Assembly: GCA_032622095.1 (NCBI GenBank)
Contig: CP136069.1
Coordinates: 186,421,122 to 186,485,121 of the forward strand
Source of the DNA: Siphonodentalium dalli
Taxonomy: Eukaryota > Mollusca > Scaphopoda > Gadilida > Siphonodentaliidae
Direction: 5' to 3'
Length of the DNA: 64,000 nt
Position numbers and translations under genes: made by a program. Positions 21,101-30,918 of this stretch are shown in pieces. How positions within the stretch are numbered: position 1 is the stretch's first letter; every line of letters starts with the position of its first letter. Under the pieces are notes generated by a model. It had not been told where the DNA came from, did no database searches, and was given only the letters and a program-made list of their open reading frames with translations.

Positions 21101-22011
21101 ATATGTATACACAATGCTGGATGCAAAATACACAGCCAGACCTCCTCCGTGTTCGTTTCTATCAAGTCTGAACGGAGCTTGAAAATTGGAAAATAATATG
21201 GAGTCGTTATGCACATTTTTATCTAGGTGCGTCTCGGTAAAGCATACGATATCGTAATCTTCTATATGCTCAGCAAGCTTTGATATTTTGTTTCTGAGAC
21301 TACGAATATTATAGTGAAATATAGAAATAGTTTCTGGTTCCATCGGCCCTGGTTGAACTTCCACGTCATTAGCTATGATAATCAGTAAACTAAACAAAAA
21401 GATGAAAGTACCTATGTTTCTGCGCGGTGTAAGATTCTTTAGATGAGGTGATGACTTGTTTTTTGACTTTGCCCTGCGCCTTCGTAAATTAAAGTATCCG
21501 ACAACGACCCTGTATTGAACAATATCAATATTCATGGATATGGAAAACCCAGAGAGGGAGGGTAAATAGGGTCGTCGTCGGATATAATCAGATATGAAAG
21601 CACAATCAATTTCAGCAAATGAGCACTTAAGCATGGAGTAACGAAGAGACTAGCAACAAAATCAAATGAACAAAACAAGAAAAGCATATATACACATATA
21701 GCAAAAATAATTAAAGAGGAGTTTTCAATCATAAAAGAGCTTACTGTCGGGTGGTTTTCATAAGGATAACGTCATAATAGTCAGTTGAGCAATTTCGTAA
21801 GCTGCCAAACATTTATAAAGTAGTGTGTAATTCTTATATTTAGAAGCTGTGCATGGTGATCTAAAGATATATGTAAAACTCGTTAATTATATCGCTGATG
21901 GTTTCATAATTGTATATACATCAAGGATGGGCCAGTTACAAGTTATGAACAATAGAGTTCAAAATTCATAGAGTTATCACCCGTATTCGAAAATGCAAGA
22001 TAAAGTTCAAC
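18156..22011 (-). mobile_element. Full-length single-ORF LINE with 10-bp target duplication
   Basis: The 10-base word CCCCTACTCA occurs at 18146-18155 and again at 22012-22021, immediately outside an A-rich 3' tail (minus strand AAAATAATAAAAATAAT type, about 18156-18190) and a 5' leader. The enclosed 3.86 kb holds one uninterrupted ORF2-type frame. The leader before its ATG is 377 bases and has no ORF1. The 3' UTR is only about 20 bases before the tail. Perfect duplications plus an intact frame indicate a recent insertion. No internal promoter was identified. Confidence 0.85.
18194..21634 (-). CDS. LINE polyprotein: endonuclease-reverse transcriptase (CR1/Jockey group)
   Basis: 1146 residues, no internal stop, starting at a true ATG (another Met is at residue 34). 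Residues 1-97 form a basic, then hydrophobic leader (TFIFLFSLLIIIA, about 76-88) ending in a 2A-like NDVEVQPGP. The apurinic-type endonuclease follows: FHYNIRSLRNK at 106, CFTETHLD at 131, VGDLNCNL at 236 and LSDHRAT at 298. The reverse transcriptase holds NKATGPDGIS (537), YRPISL (598), FFDISKAFDKVWH (667, catalytic Asp), GVPQGSVVGPLMF (725) and the LYADD box (754). The C-terminus has CRC...H...C (1065-1081), the usual zinc-knuckle-like block. The protein would nick target DNA and prime reverse transcription of its own RNA. Strand, tail and target duplication agree. Clade assignment is by motif style only. Confidence 0.92.
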   Translation of the reverse strand: MLKCSFAEIDCAFISDYIRRRPYLPSLSGFSISMNIDIVQYRVVVGYFNLRRRRAKSKNKSSPHLKNLTPRRNIGTFIFLFSLLIIIANDVEVQPGPMEPETISIFHYNIRSLRNKISKLAEHIEDYDIVCFTETHLDKNVHNDSILFSNFQAPFRLDRNEHGGGLAVYFASSIVYTYLPEFGFDDEILWFEIGTRQKFLFCVTYRSERECLDTYWTNLDKSIAKALAYNMSLVMVGDLNCNLLNRDGELQKIISKWTLENVIKEPTRIGVNSATLLDPILLSDSLVYLNPSTVDLGLSDHRATSVEISFPNPRKKSYQRNVWNYARADFVGMNFEINAIKWSDILVSTGHSDINQTVDVFTHTFLTIARKYIPFQSVTIRENDKPWFDSLIRKHIRKRDRIRKKALRSNLPSAWDKYKATRNRTNNLKKSAKDKYLASLDENLRVNEPKQFWHVTKQLLNNFSNDEKISPLNFNNRIFEEDYQKAQVLNSIFTRNSTLENEKSTLPNFAERTTEKLEDIKTTEEDISKILKILHTNKATGPDGISNKMLRETHGSVCKPLKIIFNLSLKSCCFPTAWKKADVMPLFKKGDRHDPLNYRPISLISCVSKVLERLVFNEILSHLKTHNLLYKHQSGFIPGHSTEFQLIEIIHNIHCAIDEGQTSCAVFFDISKAFDKVWHRGLVLKLEKYGLKGNILKWMTNYLQNRQQRVRVNSSFSQYSSISAGVPQGSVVGPLMFLIYINDIADGIKSSTRLYADDTCLINSDSDTCNLQLTVNRDMNKIRDWAENWCVQFNSSKTNLMLFSKPSVVKPTIIFDGVTLEYSNSHTHLGLDIDDNLTWNTHIGNICTRAYARLSQLRKLRAMLNRETLQTLYLSHVRSLMEYASNVWSGAPDYLLKDLEDVQYEAARIVTGCTRSVPNIRLLTELGWETLETRRYYKQVLTFHNIVNEKTPNYLTDLIPSKFSARNDHDTRNASNFIPMKCNYKRKESTFMPKCINDWNKRDKKIRNMNYECFRQSLIPNPVKPPKYFSTGKRSLNILQCRLRCECSELQSDKYFNYIAVSKDCRCGDGEENAFHYFFQCQLHIIPRVDLLNKLLRFNIYSVKTLLFGDPSLSNSNNEDIFKAVQIFIRDTSQGENTQSSTADDY

Positions 22012-22021
22012 CCCCTACTCA

Positions 22022-23405
22022 TTCATTAGTTTAGTTTAATGGACCAAGATCAAAACTCTGTCTCGCGATTCCTGTAAAAAAAAAATTATTTGAGCACGAT
22101 GGTTTTTAATATTTCAAGGATATCTAACTGATAAATGTTTGTACTACATGTTGTGTGCGGACATACAAGTGAATAGTATAATATAACCCATAAAAGCCTT
22201 TGCTGAATGCATTTATCGAGATGGGAGTGCGGCTTTCGACCTTGACATTATGACACCATTGTCTTGAACTTACAGGTTCGCGGGTAAAGATATTGCCCTA
22301 CTTGACTTGTCGAAGCTATTTAAGCGTGCAATTAGGTCGCTTCGGTTTTGTAAATTAAGGTGAACAACGACCGGCCAGCACGGAGAATATGTAAAGTACA
22401 ACTGAACACGCGAAGTTAAGATGTCTCATGCACGTGTCGAATCTCTGTATAAGGCATGGATATTTTTAGTTCCAATTCGACGACAATAGTATTATGTATG
22501 GGATTATATTATGTTATATTTTGATTTAAATCATAACTGTAAGAAAGTTAGACGTAAAACCGTATGTGCTGAACCTCGATAAGTATGATAATTATTCTGT
22601 GTGCATGGTGTTAGTATATACTGAGAGGGACTAAATATATAGGTTAAGCAATAATGTGACATACAATAGAATAGCATTTGACGTATCAATAATATGTATA
22701 GTTCGGCATTTATATTTGATAACGATTGAAGCATGGTATGTTTCTTCCGATATCGTCACCTGACACCCCCTTAAGATTTTATAGGTCAAAATTGTTTTTG
22801 TTCACACATGAATGTCATGTGGTTTGGAACGAGATTTTCGGGATTTGTTGATCCGTTGATTCAATGATCAGTCAGCTGTGTAATGAAAACGTGTGATAAA
22901 AAAATTTGTGGAAGCTTTCGGTCATGGATTACATAAAATAAGAAATGGTTTATTGAAGTAAATAGTTGAATTTCATCACCAAGTGTCAGATTCATTGGCT
23001 GTTTGAGCACCTGGAATTTGCATGAATTTGTCACAACGTTTGTTTTGTGGAATGAAAAGCAACAAAGATGGGTCGATTTTCTGAGGCTTGGCAACGCCGC
23101 TTGGTAAGTTTAGTGATTTCAATAAATTTGTTTTTGCGGGTTAATTAATATCCATATTTAAAAATGGCTGTATGATTTCGACCGTCAAGTTAAATAGCTA
23201 ATGCATTTTGTGCAATACAGTGTAGCTTTTCTGTGATATGCAGGTATTTTAACTTTATACTGAGCTCTGCATGCGTGTGATATTGAGCAGGTGGAATGTG
23301 GTGGTGTGTCAGGTTACAACGAGCTGGTGATATAGGAACATAAATTCATGGTCCGTCAAATTATAATATCAAGTTTGAGTACATGGATAATAATTATTCA
23401 TGATC
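22022..23405. other. Non-coding stretch, no gene seen
   Basis: AT-rich with no domain-bearing frame, no splice-bounded exon and no repeat structure that I can support. Confidence 0.5.
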
Positions 23406-23414
23406 TTGCATTGT

Positions 23415-23700
23415 GTGTTTTATGCATACATATGCACATATACACACACATACACCCTCATGCATGCATGCATACATATACATACATACATACATATACA
23501 TACACACAATACCTACACATACATACATATATACACGCATATACACACACATACATATACACATACATATATATATATATACATATACATACATATATAT
23601 ACATATATATACATATACATACAACACATACATACATACATACACATACATACATACATATACATACCCATACATATACATACCCACACACATATTTTTG
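23415..23700. repeat. TACA/TATA/CACA compound microsatellite
   Basis: Interrupted runs of ATACATAC, ATATATAC and ACACACAT fill this stretch. Both strands stay open over long distances because the repeat lacks stop codons, which creates false frames rich in His/Tyr/Thr/Ile or Cys/Met/Val/Tyr. Confidence 0.9.
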
Positions 23701-23819
23701 TATATATGTAAATTTCAAACCTTATTTCTTTGGTATGTTTTAGAACTTGGCTTACAACATCAACAACAATATGTTTGAAATAAGATTGTTATTCATTAAC
23801 TCAAATATTAATTATTTTA

Positions 23820-26800
23820 ATTAAATTTGTGGGTACTTGTTGATACCAGAATGAGTCATTGAATGAATGCATAGTATTCTGACTAAATTTTGAATATATC
23901 AACAAACTTGGATTGGGACACTAAAGGGATGCACAATATCCGTGCTAACCAAATATAAACAGTGTTGAGGATAATTAAAGGTATATAAGGTATTCACCGA
24001 CTAATTAGTCCGGATATTTCGGTGGTATTGGTGTTACTGTCTTCCAGATCTCAGTTTTGGGTTTACTCAATTCTATAATAAACATTTATGCATCAAAATC
24101 TTAGCATGGGCATTTGAGTCATTGAAGGGTTTTGGAATATTTCGACAAGGTTAGTCTGGCAAAATACGACCTTATTTCTATGCGGAGTTTCAGAATTTAG
24201 TTAACAACGATAACATGATTGGGTCAGACTTAATATTTATTAATTCCAATCCATTATTGGAATTTAAATTTATGGTTACTGATTGATACATAATACTGTT
24301 ATGAATGCATTAATGCATCACAGGCACAGAATGAGTCTTTGAATGAATGCATAGTGTCTTGCATCTGACTAAATTTTGAATATATCAACAATCTTGAATT
24401 GGGTCATTAAAGGGATGCACAATATCCGTGCTAACCAAATATAAACAGTGTTGTGGGTAATTAAAGGTATATATGGTATTCACCAACTAATTAGTCTAAT
24501 TTTGAAAATATCAGTCGTGTATTGAGTCATTTATGGGGTATGGAATATTTCGACAAGAATTAGTTTAGCAAATTTCGACCTTATTTCTATGAGGGGTTTC
24601 AGAGTTCAGTTAACAATGGCAACATGTTTGAGTCAGACTTAATATTTATTAACTCATTATTGGAATTTAAATTTGTGGTTACTGATTAATACATCATAAA
24701 CACAGAAAGGGCCATTGAATGAATGCATAGTGTCTTGCTTCTGACTAAATTTTGAATATATCTCCGAACTTGGATTGCGTCATCATTAAGGGGATGCACA
24801 ATATCAGTGCTAACCAAATATAACAAATTTGTGGGTAATTAAAGGTATATAAGGTATTCTCCGACTAATTTGTCTGACAATTTCAGCGGTATCGGTGTTA
24901 TTGTCTTCCAGACCACTGTTTTGGGTTTAGTAGGTTTACTCAGTTCTGGAATAAACATTATTGCATCACAATCATAGCATGGGCCAGTGGAGGTTTTCAT
25001 AGTGTTACTCATATGACTATATTCTAGATATGTCAACAAACATGTTAAGAAATCATTAAGTGGATGCACAATATCATTGTATACATTGTTATTTTATAAA
25101 TTCACCACAAACAATGTTGTGGGTTATTTAACGGCACATATTATCTGAATTTTGAATATATCATAGTTGTGCGTTGAGTCATTAAAGGGATTTGGAATAT
25201 TTCGACGATATTAGACTGACAAATTTCAATCTTCTTTCTATGCGGGATTCATAAATTCCATTAACAACGTCGACATGTTTGAGTCAGACTTAATATTTAT
25301 TAACCCAAATATCCATTACTGGAATTTAAATTTGTGGTTACTGATTGCTACATAAATCAGTTATGGATGCATCACAACCACAGAATCAGCCAATTGAATG
25401 AATGTATAGTGACATGCATCTTGACTATAATTTTGAATATATCTACAAACTAGAGTTGAGTCCTTTAAGGGATGCAAAATATTAATGCTTATCAATATGC
25501 ACGGCACTCTATGTTTTAAAGGCATATGATGGTATACACCGAAAAAATTGTAGAAATTTCTACTGTATTCATGTTAAATGTCATCCGGACCTAAGTTTAC
25601 AGTTTAGACAGTTCTGTACACATTAATATATCACGATCATAGCATGGGCCAATTGAGGTATGCACTGTGTCATTAATCTGACAATATTTTGAATATGTCA
25701 ACAAACATATATAAAGACATTAAAGGTACTCAATCCGAACAGCGGGTCCCCATCTCAACAGATTCCAACAACAACAATCCGATCAGAGGGTCATATATTA
25801 CCATCTCCCCGGCTTCGGGGGCAAAAAAACACCCAACTCGAGTCGAGGAACCCATCAAACAAAGCTCAGAGTTATTAGATATTGACTTCTGAAATCCGTT
25901 ATTTACTCGAGATGTGTACTAATAATTGCTTCAACTGCCGTAATCTGCTCGGGATGTGTACACAAATCTATTCGAACAGACAAGGATGGATAACTCTAGA
26001 ATCAAGTGGTGATAATAACGCAATTTTGACTGAGTTCTTTGCCAGAAAGTATTCCCGATAATGAAAAATAACAGATTTCCAAAATCGACATCCAACAAAT
26101 CTGAGCCCTGATGGGTGACCTCCCCGACTCGAATCAAACATTTCCGACCCCCGAAGCCATCGAAATAGTAATTGAGAGGAGTTTTATCAGATCGAGTACC
26201 TTTAAATGGATGCACAATAAATGTATACACTGGAATTTTATAAAATGCACCACAAATATATTATCTGAATTTTGAATATATCATAATCCTGTATTGATTC
26301 AATTTTACACTGAGATTTTATAGATGCATCATAAGAATATCTTGGGGTTATTTGACGTCATATATTATCAGAATTTTGAAAAAAAAATGTCGGTTTGAGT
26401 CGTTAAAAGGTTTTTGGAATATTTCGACAAGATTAGTCTGGCAAATTCCAACCTTATTTCTAAGCAGGGTTTCAGAATTCAGTTAAAAACGATAACATGT
26501 TTGAGTCAGAATTAATATTTATTAATTCAAATCCATTATTGGAATTTAAATTTGTGGTTACTGATTGATACATAATACTGTTATGAATGCATTAATGCAT
26601 CACAGCCACAGAATGAGTCATTGAATGAATGCATAGTGTCTTGCATCTGACTAAATTTTGAATATATCAACAATCTTGAATTGGGACATTAAAGGGATGC
26701 ACAATATCCGTGCTAACCAAATATAAACAGTGTTGTGGGTAATTAAAGGTATATAGGGTATTCACCGACTAATTAGTCTGGAAATTTCGGTGGTATTGGT

Positions 26801-28200
26801 GTTAATGTCTTCCAGATATCAGTATTGAGTTTACTCAATTCTGTTTAAACATTAATAATGTGTCACAATCTTAGCATGGGGCATTTGAGTCATTAAAAGG
26901 TTTTTGAAATATTTCGACAAGATTAGTCTGACAAATTCCGACCTTATTTCTAAGCGGGGTTTCAGAATTCAGTTAACAACGATAACATGTTTGAGTCAGA
27001 CTTTATATTTATTAATTCAAATCCATTATTGGAATTTAAATTTGTGGTTACTGATTGATACATAATACTGTTATGAATGCATTAATGCATCAACGCCACA
27101 GAATGAGTCATTGAATGAATGCATAGTGTCTTGCATCTGACTAAATTTTGAATATATCAACAATCTTGAATTGGGTCATTAAAGGGATGCACAATAACCG
27201 TGCTAAATATAAAAAATGTATTAGGTAATTGAAGGTATATATGGTATTCACTGACAAATTTGTCTGGCAATTTCAGCGGTATCGGTGTTACTGTCTTCCA
27301 GACCACAGTTTTGAGTTTAGTAGGTTTACTCAGTTCTGGAAAAAACATTATTGCATCACAATCATAGCATGGGCCAGTGGAGGTTTTTATAGTGTTACTC
27401 ATATGACTATATTCTGGATATGTCAACAAACATGTTAAGAAGTCATTAAGTGGATGGACAATATCGGTGTATACATTTGTATTTTATAAATTCACCACAA
27501 AAATGTTGTGGATTATTTAACGGCATATATTATCTGAATTTGGAATATATCATAATCATGTTTTGAGTCAATTGAACACTGGATTTTATAAATATATTAT
27601 AAGAATTTTGAATATATCATAGTTGTGTATTGAGTCATTAAAGGGATTTGGAATATTTCGATGGTATTCTCCGACTAATTAAGTCTGGGAATTTCAGCAG
27701 TATTGATGATTTCTGTCTTCCAGATCTCAATGTTTACAAAGTGCTGTAATGAACATTTGTGCTTCGCAATCATAGCATGGGCCATCGGATATAATAGGTG
27801 TAGTGTCACTCATATTAATTTTGAAAATGTCCTAATTGTGTATTGAGTCATTTATAATAAAGGGGTTTGAATTTTTCGACAAAATTTGTCTGGCAGATTT
27901 CAACATTAATTCTATGATGGGTTTCAGAAGTCGGTTAATAACGTCAACCTGCTAATGTCAAAATTATTATATATTAACTCTAATATTAAATATTATTCAC
28001 TGTGTGGCTACTGATTGATACATATAACTATTATGGATGCTTTAATGCATCACATTGAATGAATGCATAGACTTTGTGGCTTGCATCTGACTAAATTTTG
28101 AATATATCAACAAACTTGAGTTGAGTCATTAAAGGGGTGCACAATATTAGTGATAATAAATTTTCACAAATGTTGTGTGAGATTTACTCACTAATAAATT
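23820..28200. repeat. Degenerate AT-rich tandem repeat region
   Basis: Blocks recur in one orientation: TGAATGAATGCATAG, TTTTGAATATATCA, GGGATGCACAATATC, TGTCTTCCAGA, GGAATATTTCGAC and TTATTGGAATTTAAATT. The last starts GGAATTT at 24259, 24662, 25321, 26541 and 27031, so spacing varies between about 400 and 1,200 bases. The closest pair (26541 and 27031) is 490 apart and nearly identical. This looks like an old tandem array with deletions and a later insertion (25724-26201). Small frames within it are chance. Confidence 0.75.
25724..26201. mobile_element. Foldback element with TTAA target duplication
   Basis: The ends read AGGTACTCAATC and, inverted, AGGTACTCGATC. Both are flanked by TTAA (25720-25723 and 26202-26205). 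The host sequence around the site (CATTAAGTGGATGCACAATA elsewhere in the array) is interrupted exactly there, which confirms insertion. The two halves are diverged reverse complements over most of their length. Matching blocks include GGCTTCGGGGG (about 25812 and inverted near 26150), ACTCGAGTCG/ATTCGAGTCGG, and GAAATCCGTTATTT/GAAATCTGTTATTT. No protein is encoded. The ends differ from those of the other TTAA MITE, so this is a separate family. Confidence 0.75.
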
Positions 28201-28437
28201 TTCATAATGTTCTGTAATTGAGTATCTGCATGATGATTATCGAAGGAATGTATTCATAATGTGATTGTTAACTGCTAAATGGATGTGAGTTTTATTTTGT
28301 TTTGATTGCGTAGGAGAAGAAACACAAATTAGTTATGAAACCTTAAGATAAACATTCATTCTGCACGTATCTGAAAAAGATGGCAACATATGTACATACA
28401 TGAAGGGTCATTATTGACCAATATTGAGTTAATGTCT

Positions 28438-29358
28438 TTATGACATGGATTCATCTCCATCAGGAGGTGGGATTGGTAGTTGATCACTTAGATCTTCTTC
28501 CATCCTGATCATAACCTTTGGACATGTTTCGGCTAGTTTGAAGAAGATGTTCCCATCTTGAGTCCAAAAGGAGTGGAGAGCATGTTGCTTCCTCAGGTCT
28601 ACCAGCTGTTTTACCACTGCCTGTCTCTCCCTGGTTAGGTCCTCACATATGAGGACTTTCGACTTCCCTTTTAGTTGTTTCTTGGCACTATATATGGCTT
28701 GTCTGATGTCCCAGTCATTGAATCGCATGATTATGTTGACAGTTTTTCCTTCTGTTGAGGAATTTGGGCCAGTGTTAGATTTCCTTGGATGTCTAATTGC
28801 AGACAGAGGGTGACCCTTGTTCATATCAATGTTTTGAAGGGTGATGTTTAGTTTTTCTTTGCAGAATTCTTTTATCATTTGTTTGGCATTTAAATTCCAG
28901 GAATTAGTGGCATTATCAGGAACAGGCATATTTATAAACCTCAAGCTGCTTCCTCTGCCATGCTGCTCGTGTTTTTCCATCTTAGCTTCCAACTTTTTAA
29001 CATGAGAACCCAGTGATTTGTTTTTATCCTCTTGCACTTTAAGTTTTTCTTTTAACCCCTTTATTTCTACTTCATGGAGGTGCATGGCATTGGTTACCTG
29101 GCTAACTACTATGTCTGCTAGGTCTGCAGTAACAATGCGTATAGCTTCTTTGACTCCCGCCTCAACCATTGATCTGATCTCCGACCCAAGATTTGGATGC
29201 AAAGTTTCTTTTGGGCTTTCGTTTCTAAATCTTATCTGTCTCAATTCATATGGAGAAATGTCAACCGTTGTTTTCCGTTTTTCAGGTTGTTTCATGTTAC
29301 TCTCTTTAAGCAATTGTTCTAATGTGGGATTAGTAACAGGTGTATCACTATCAGCCAT
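28438..29358 (-). CDS. Intact orphan LINE ORF1-type protein
   Basis: 306 residues from the ATG at 29358 (MADSDTPVTNP); the frame is open to an earlier Met at 29460, but the homologous copy at 11.9-13.0 kb supports a start near this Met. Order: short acidic head, basic KRKTTVDISPYELRQIR, coiled coil (about residues 65-140, LKEKLKVQEDKNKSLG), RRM-like region starting SSLRFINMPVP, and C-terminal VLICEDLTRERQ with FWTQDGNIFFKL. These are features of L1-type ORF1 RNA-binding chaperones, which coat LINE RNA. No ORF2 follows within the window; the next 4 kb downstream is repeat DNA. It could be a truncated two-ORF element, an ORF1-only non-autonomous element or a captured gene. The frame is undamaged, unlike its relative at 11960. 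Confidence 0.75.
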   Translation of the reverse strand: MADSDTPVTNPTLEQLLKESNMKQPEKRKTTVDISPYELRQIRFRNESPKETLHPNLGSEIRSMVEAGVKEAIRIVTADLADIVVSQVTNAMHLHEVEIKGLKEKLKVQEDKNKSLGSHVKKLEAKMEKHEQHGRGSSLRFINMPVPDNATNSWNLNAKQMIKEFCKEKLNITLQNIDMNKGHPLSAIRHPRKSNTGPNSSTEGKTVNIIMRFNDWDIRQAIYSAKKQLKGKSKVLICEDLTRERQAVVKQLVDLRKQHALHSFWTQDGNIFFKLAETCPKVMIRMEEDLSDQLPIPPPDGDESMS

Positions 29359-30234
29359 GTTTACACGACAGTATCGAACTTCAAAGTTTTTATTTACCAC
29401 GAAATTTTGCGACGGCAGGTAATCTTCGTTGGTTCGGCAATAAACAGCAATATTTATCAAACTTTTGACGTTGATTCAATTCCACATCAATATGTGTTCA
29501 CGTTTGGCGTATTTCTAATTAGATTATTACACTCATGTCGTGAGAAAACCACCCGATTGGGCTAAACGATTTTTATGCCTCTTTTCTCGTTGGCGCCATT
29601 TTGATCACTCAGATCCAAGAGACACTACCCCCACCAGTGACAGCCCTGCCACTACTGCATGAAATATTTAAATGACAACACATGAGTGGGGTATGATCTC
29701 AGCTTTAATGTAACATTATAAGCTTGTCCTGCAGATAGCCCATACGCATGGAAAACCAATTAAGCAGAGCCTTCGCTCTGATGAGAAGCCGAAGCAGAGA
29801 ACGCTGAAGAAATACTGCTGTACAGCGCAGGCATGAGCATGGCCCGACGAGCTAAGGTACGATTCGGAGCCGGCGCCCAAGAATTGCTATGAGGCGCCCT
29901 AAGCAATAAGCACACACGGCCACCAGGGAGAAGCCCAACGAGTGCGACGCAGGAATGGCAGTAGAGACCACTGGACAGCCCAACTCCCTATGGCTAAGCA
30001 CCGGCCTGGAATATTACACTCAGGCTACAGATCGAGAGCGCTCTCAAATAAGCATAAGGTGACTGCGCAGTCATAAACATACTAAGCTACTATTGATAAG
30101 CCACCCATCAAAGTTACCAGACAGGTTATAACGCTATGGCGACACTACCACTACCACTATCTGCAGGACCGCCATAGAGTGCGCAGCACTCCCCCAAACC
30201 AGGAGCTCCATGCCCAATTACATCAATGAAACAG

Positions 30235-30918
30235 TTAAACCACCGGGAAAACCATAGTGTCAGATGCCAGGAAGGTCTCCAGGGCGCCCTGGAGACTATT
30301 CAAATAGATATCGTTGCCGACGGGGGAGAGATGGATCCCATCTGAACCAAACATGCCCTTATCAGAAGCGCAAATGTCTGGGTGCTTGATGCCACGACCC
30401 CCGTGATGCAAGACGAAGCCCAACATGCGTTGGTTAAAGTCCCGGCGCTGGCGAGCACCAATACTCGGGCGATGGGCGTTGTGCCAATAGCGGCGCGGGA
30501 ACACTTGTGACCAAATAAGGGTGCAGGCAGGCAAAGTTTCTTGCACATATGAAAGTTCCCACTTAACACTGGCACGCAAGTCACGGTACCCACCGGCTGT
30601 GATGTCGTTAGAGCCAAGCTGGATGATGATGTGGGTAGAATGCCGAGACTGCGGACAAGCGGCGAGCTCCCGGTCGAACGTGGCGTGGAAATCGCCCCAA
30701 AGCATCCCACGAGTGCCGATCCATCGAACAGAAGCGCCGCGGCTGGACAGCTGGAGATGTTGGCCAACAGGACACCGCACAGCGCGCTGGTGAGCACAGT
30801 AGACGTGGGACGAACCCAAGACCCAGATAATTGCTACTGAAACGAGACTAAGCAGATGTTGAGTGGATGTATCGACGACAAACATCACACCGCCAACGAC
30901 CCCGGTGTTGGATGGCAT
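30235..30918 (-). CDS. SGNH/GDSL-type hydrolase ORF of the recombinase element
   Basis: From the ATG at 30918 (or 30885) this frame encodes about 227 residues. The blocks of the SGNH esterase fold are present in order: IIWVLGSSHVY (block I, nucleophile Ser), IIIQLGSNDI (block III, Gly and Asn of the oxyanion hole) and GSDGIHLSPVGNDIY (block V, catalytic Asp and His). All four catalytic positions look intact. Such enzymes hydrolyse esters of lipids or glycans; the substrate here is unknown. The start overlaps the end of the recombinase frame by about 35-70 bases in another phase. The SGNH frame is open upstream to 31221, so coupling or frameshift expression is possible. From memory, esterase-like domains occur in some CR1 LINEs and Ngaro-type elements, which fits a mobile origin. 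Confidence 0.75.
   Translation of the reverse strand: MPSNTGVVGGVMFVVDTSTQHLLSLVSVAIIWVLGSSHVYCAHQRAVRCPVGQHLQLSSRGASVRWIGTRGMLWGDFHATFDRELAACPQSRHSTHIIIQLGSNDITAGGYRDLRASVKWELSYVQETLPACTLIWSQVFPRRYWHNAHRPSIGARQRRDFNQRMLGFVLHHGGRGIKHPDICASDKGMFGSDGIHLSPVGNDIYLNSLQGALETFLASDTMVFPVV

Noticed and set aside
23348-23778. Several overlapping reading frames of 86-131 codons
   Set aside because: They are translations of the TACA/TATA microsatellite in several phases on both strands.
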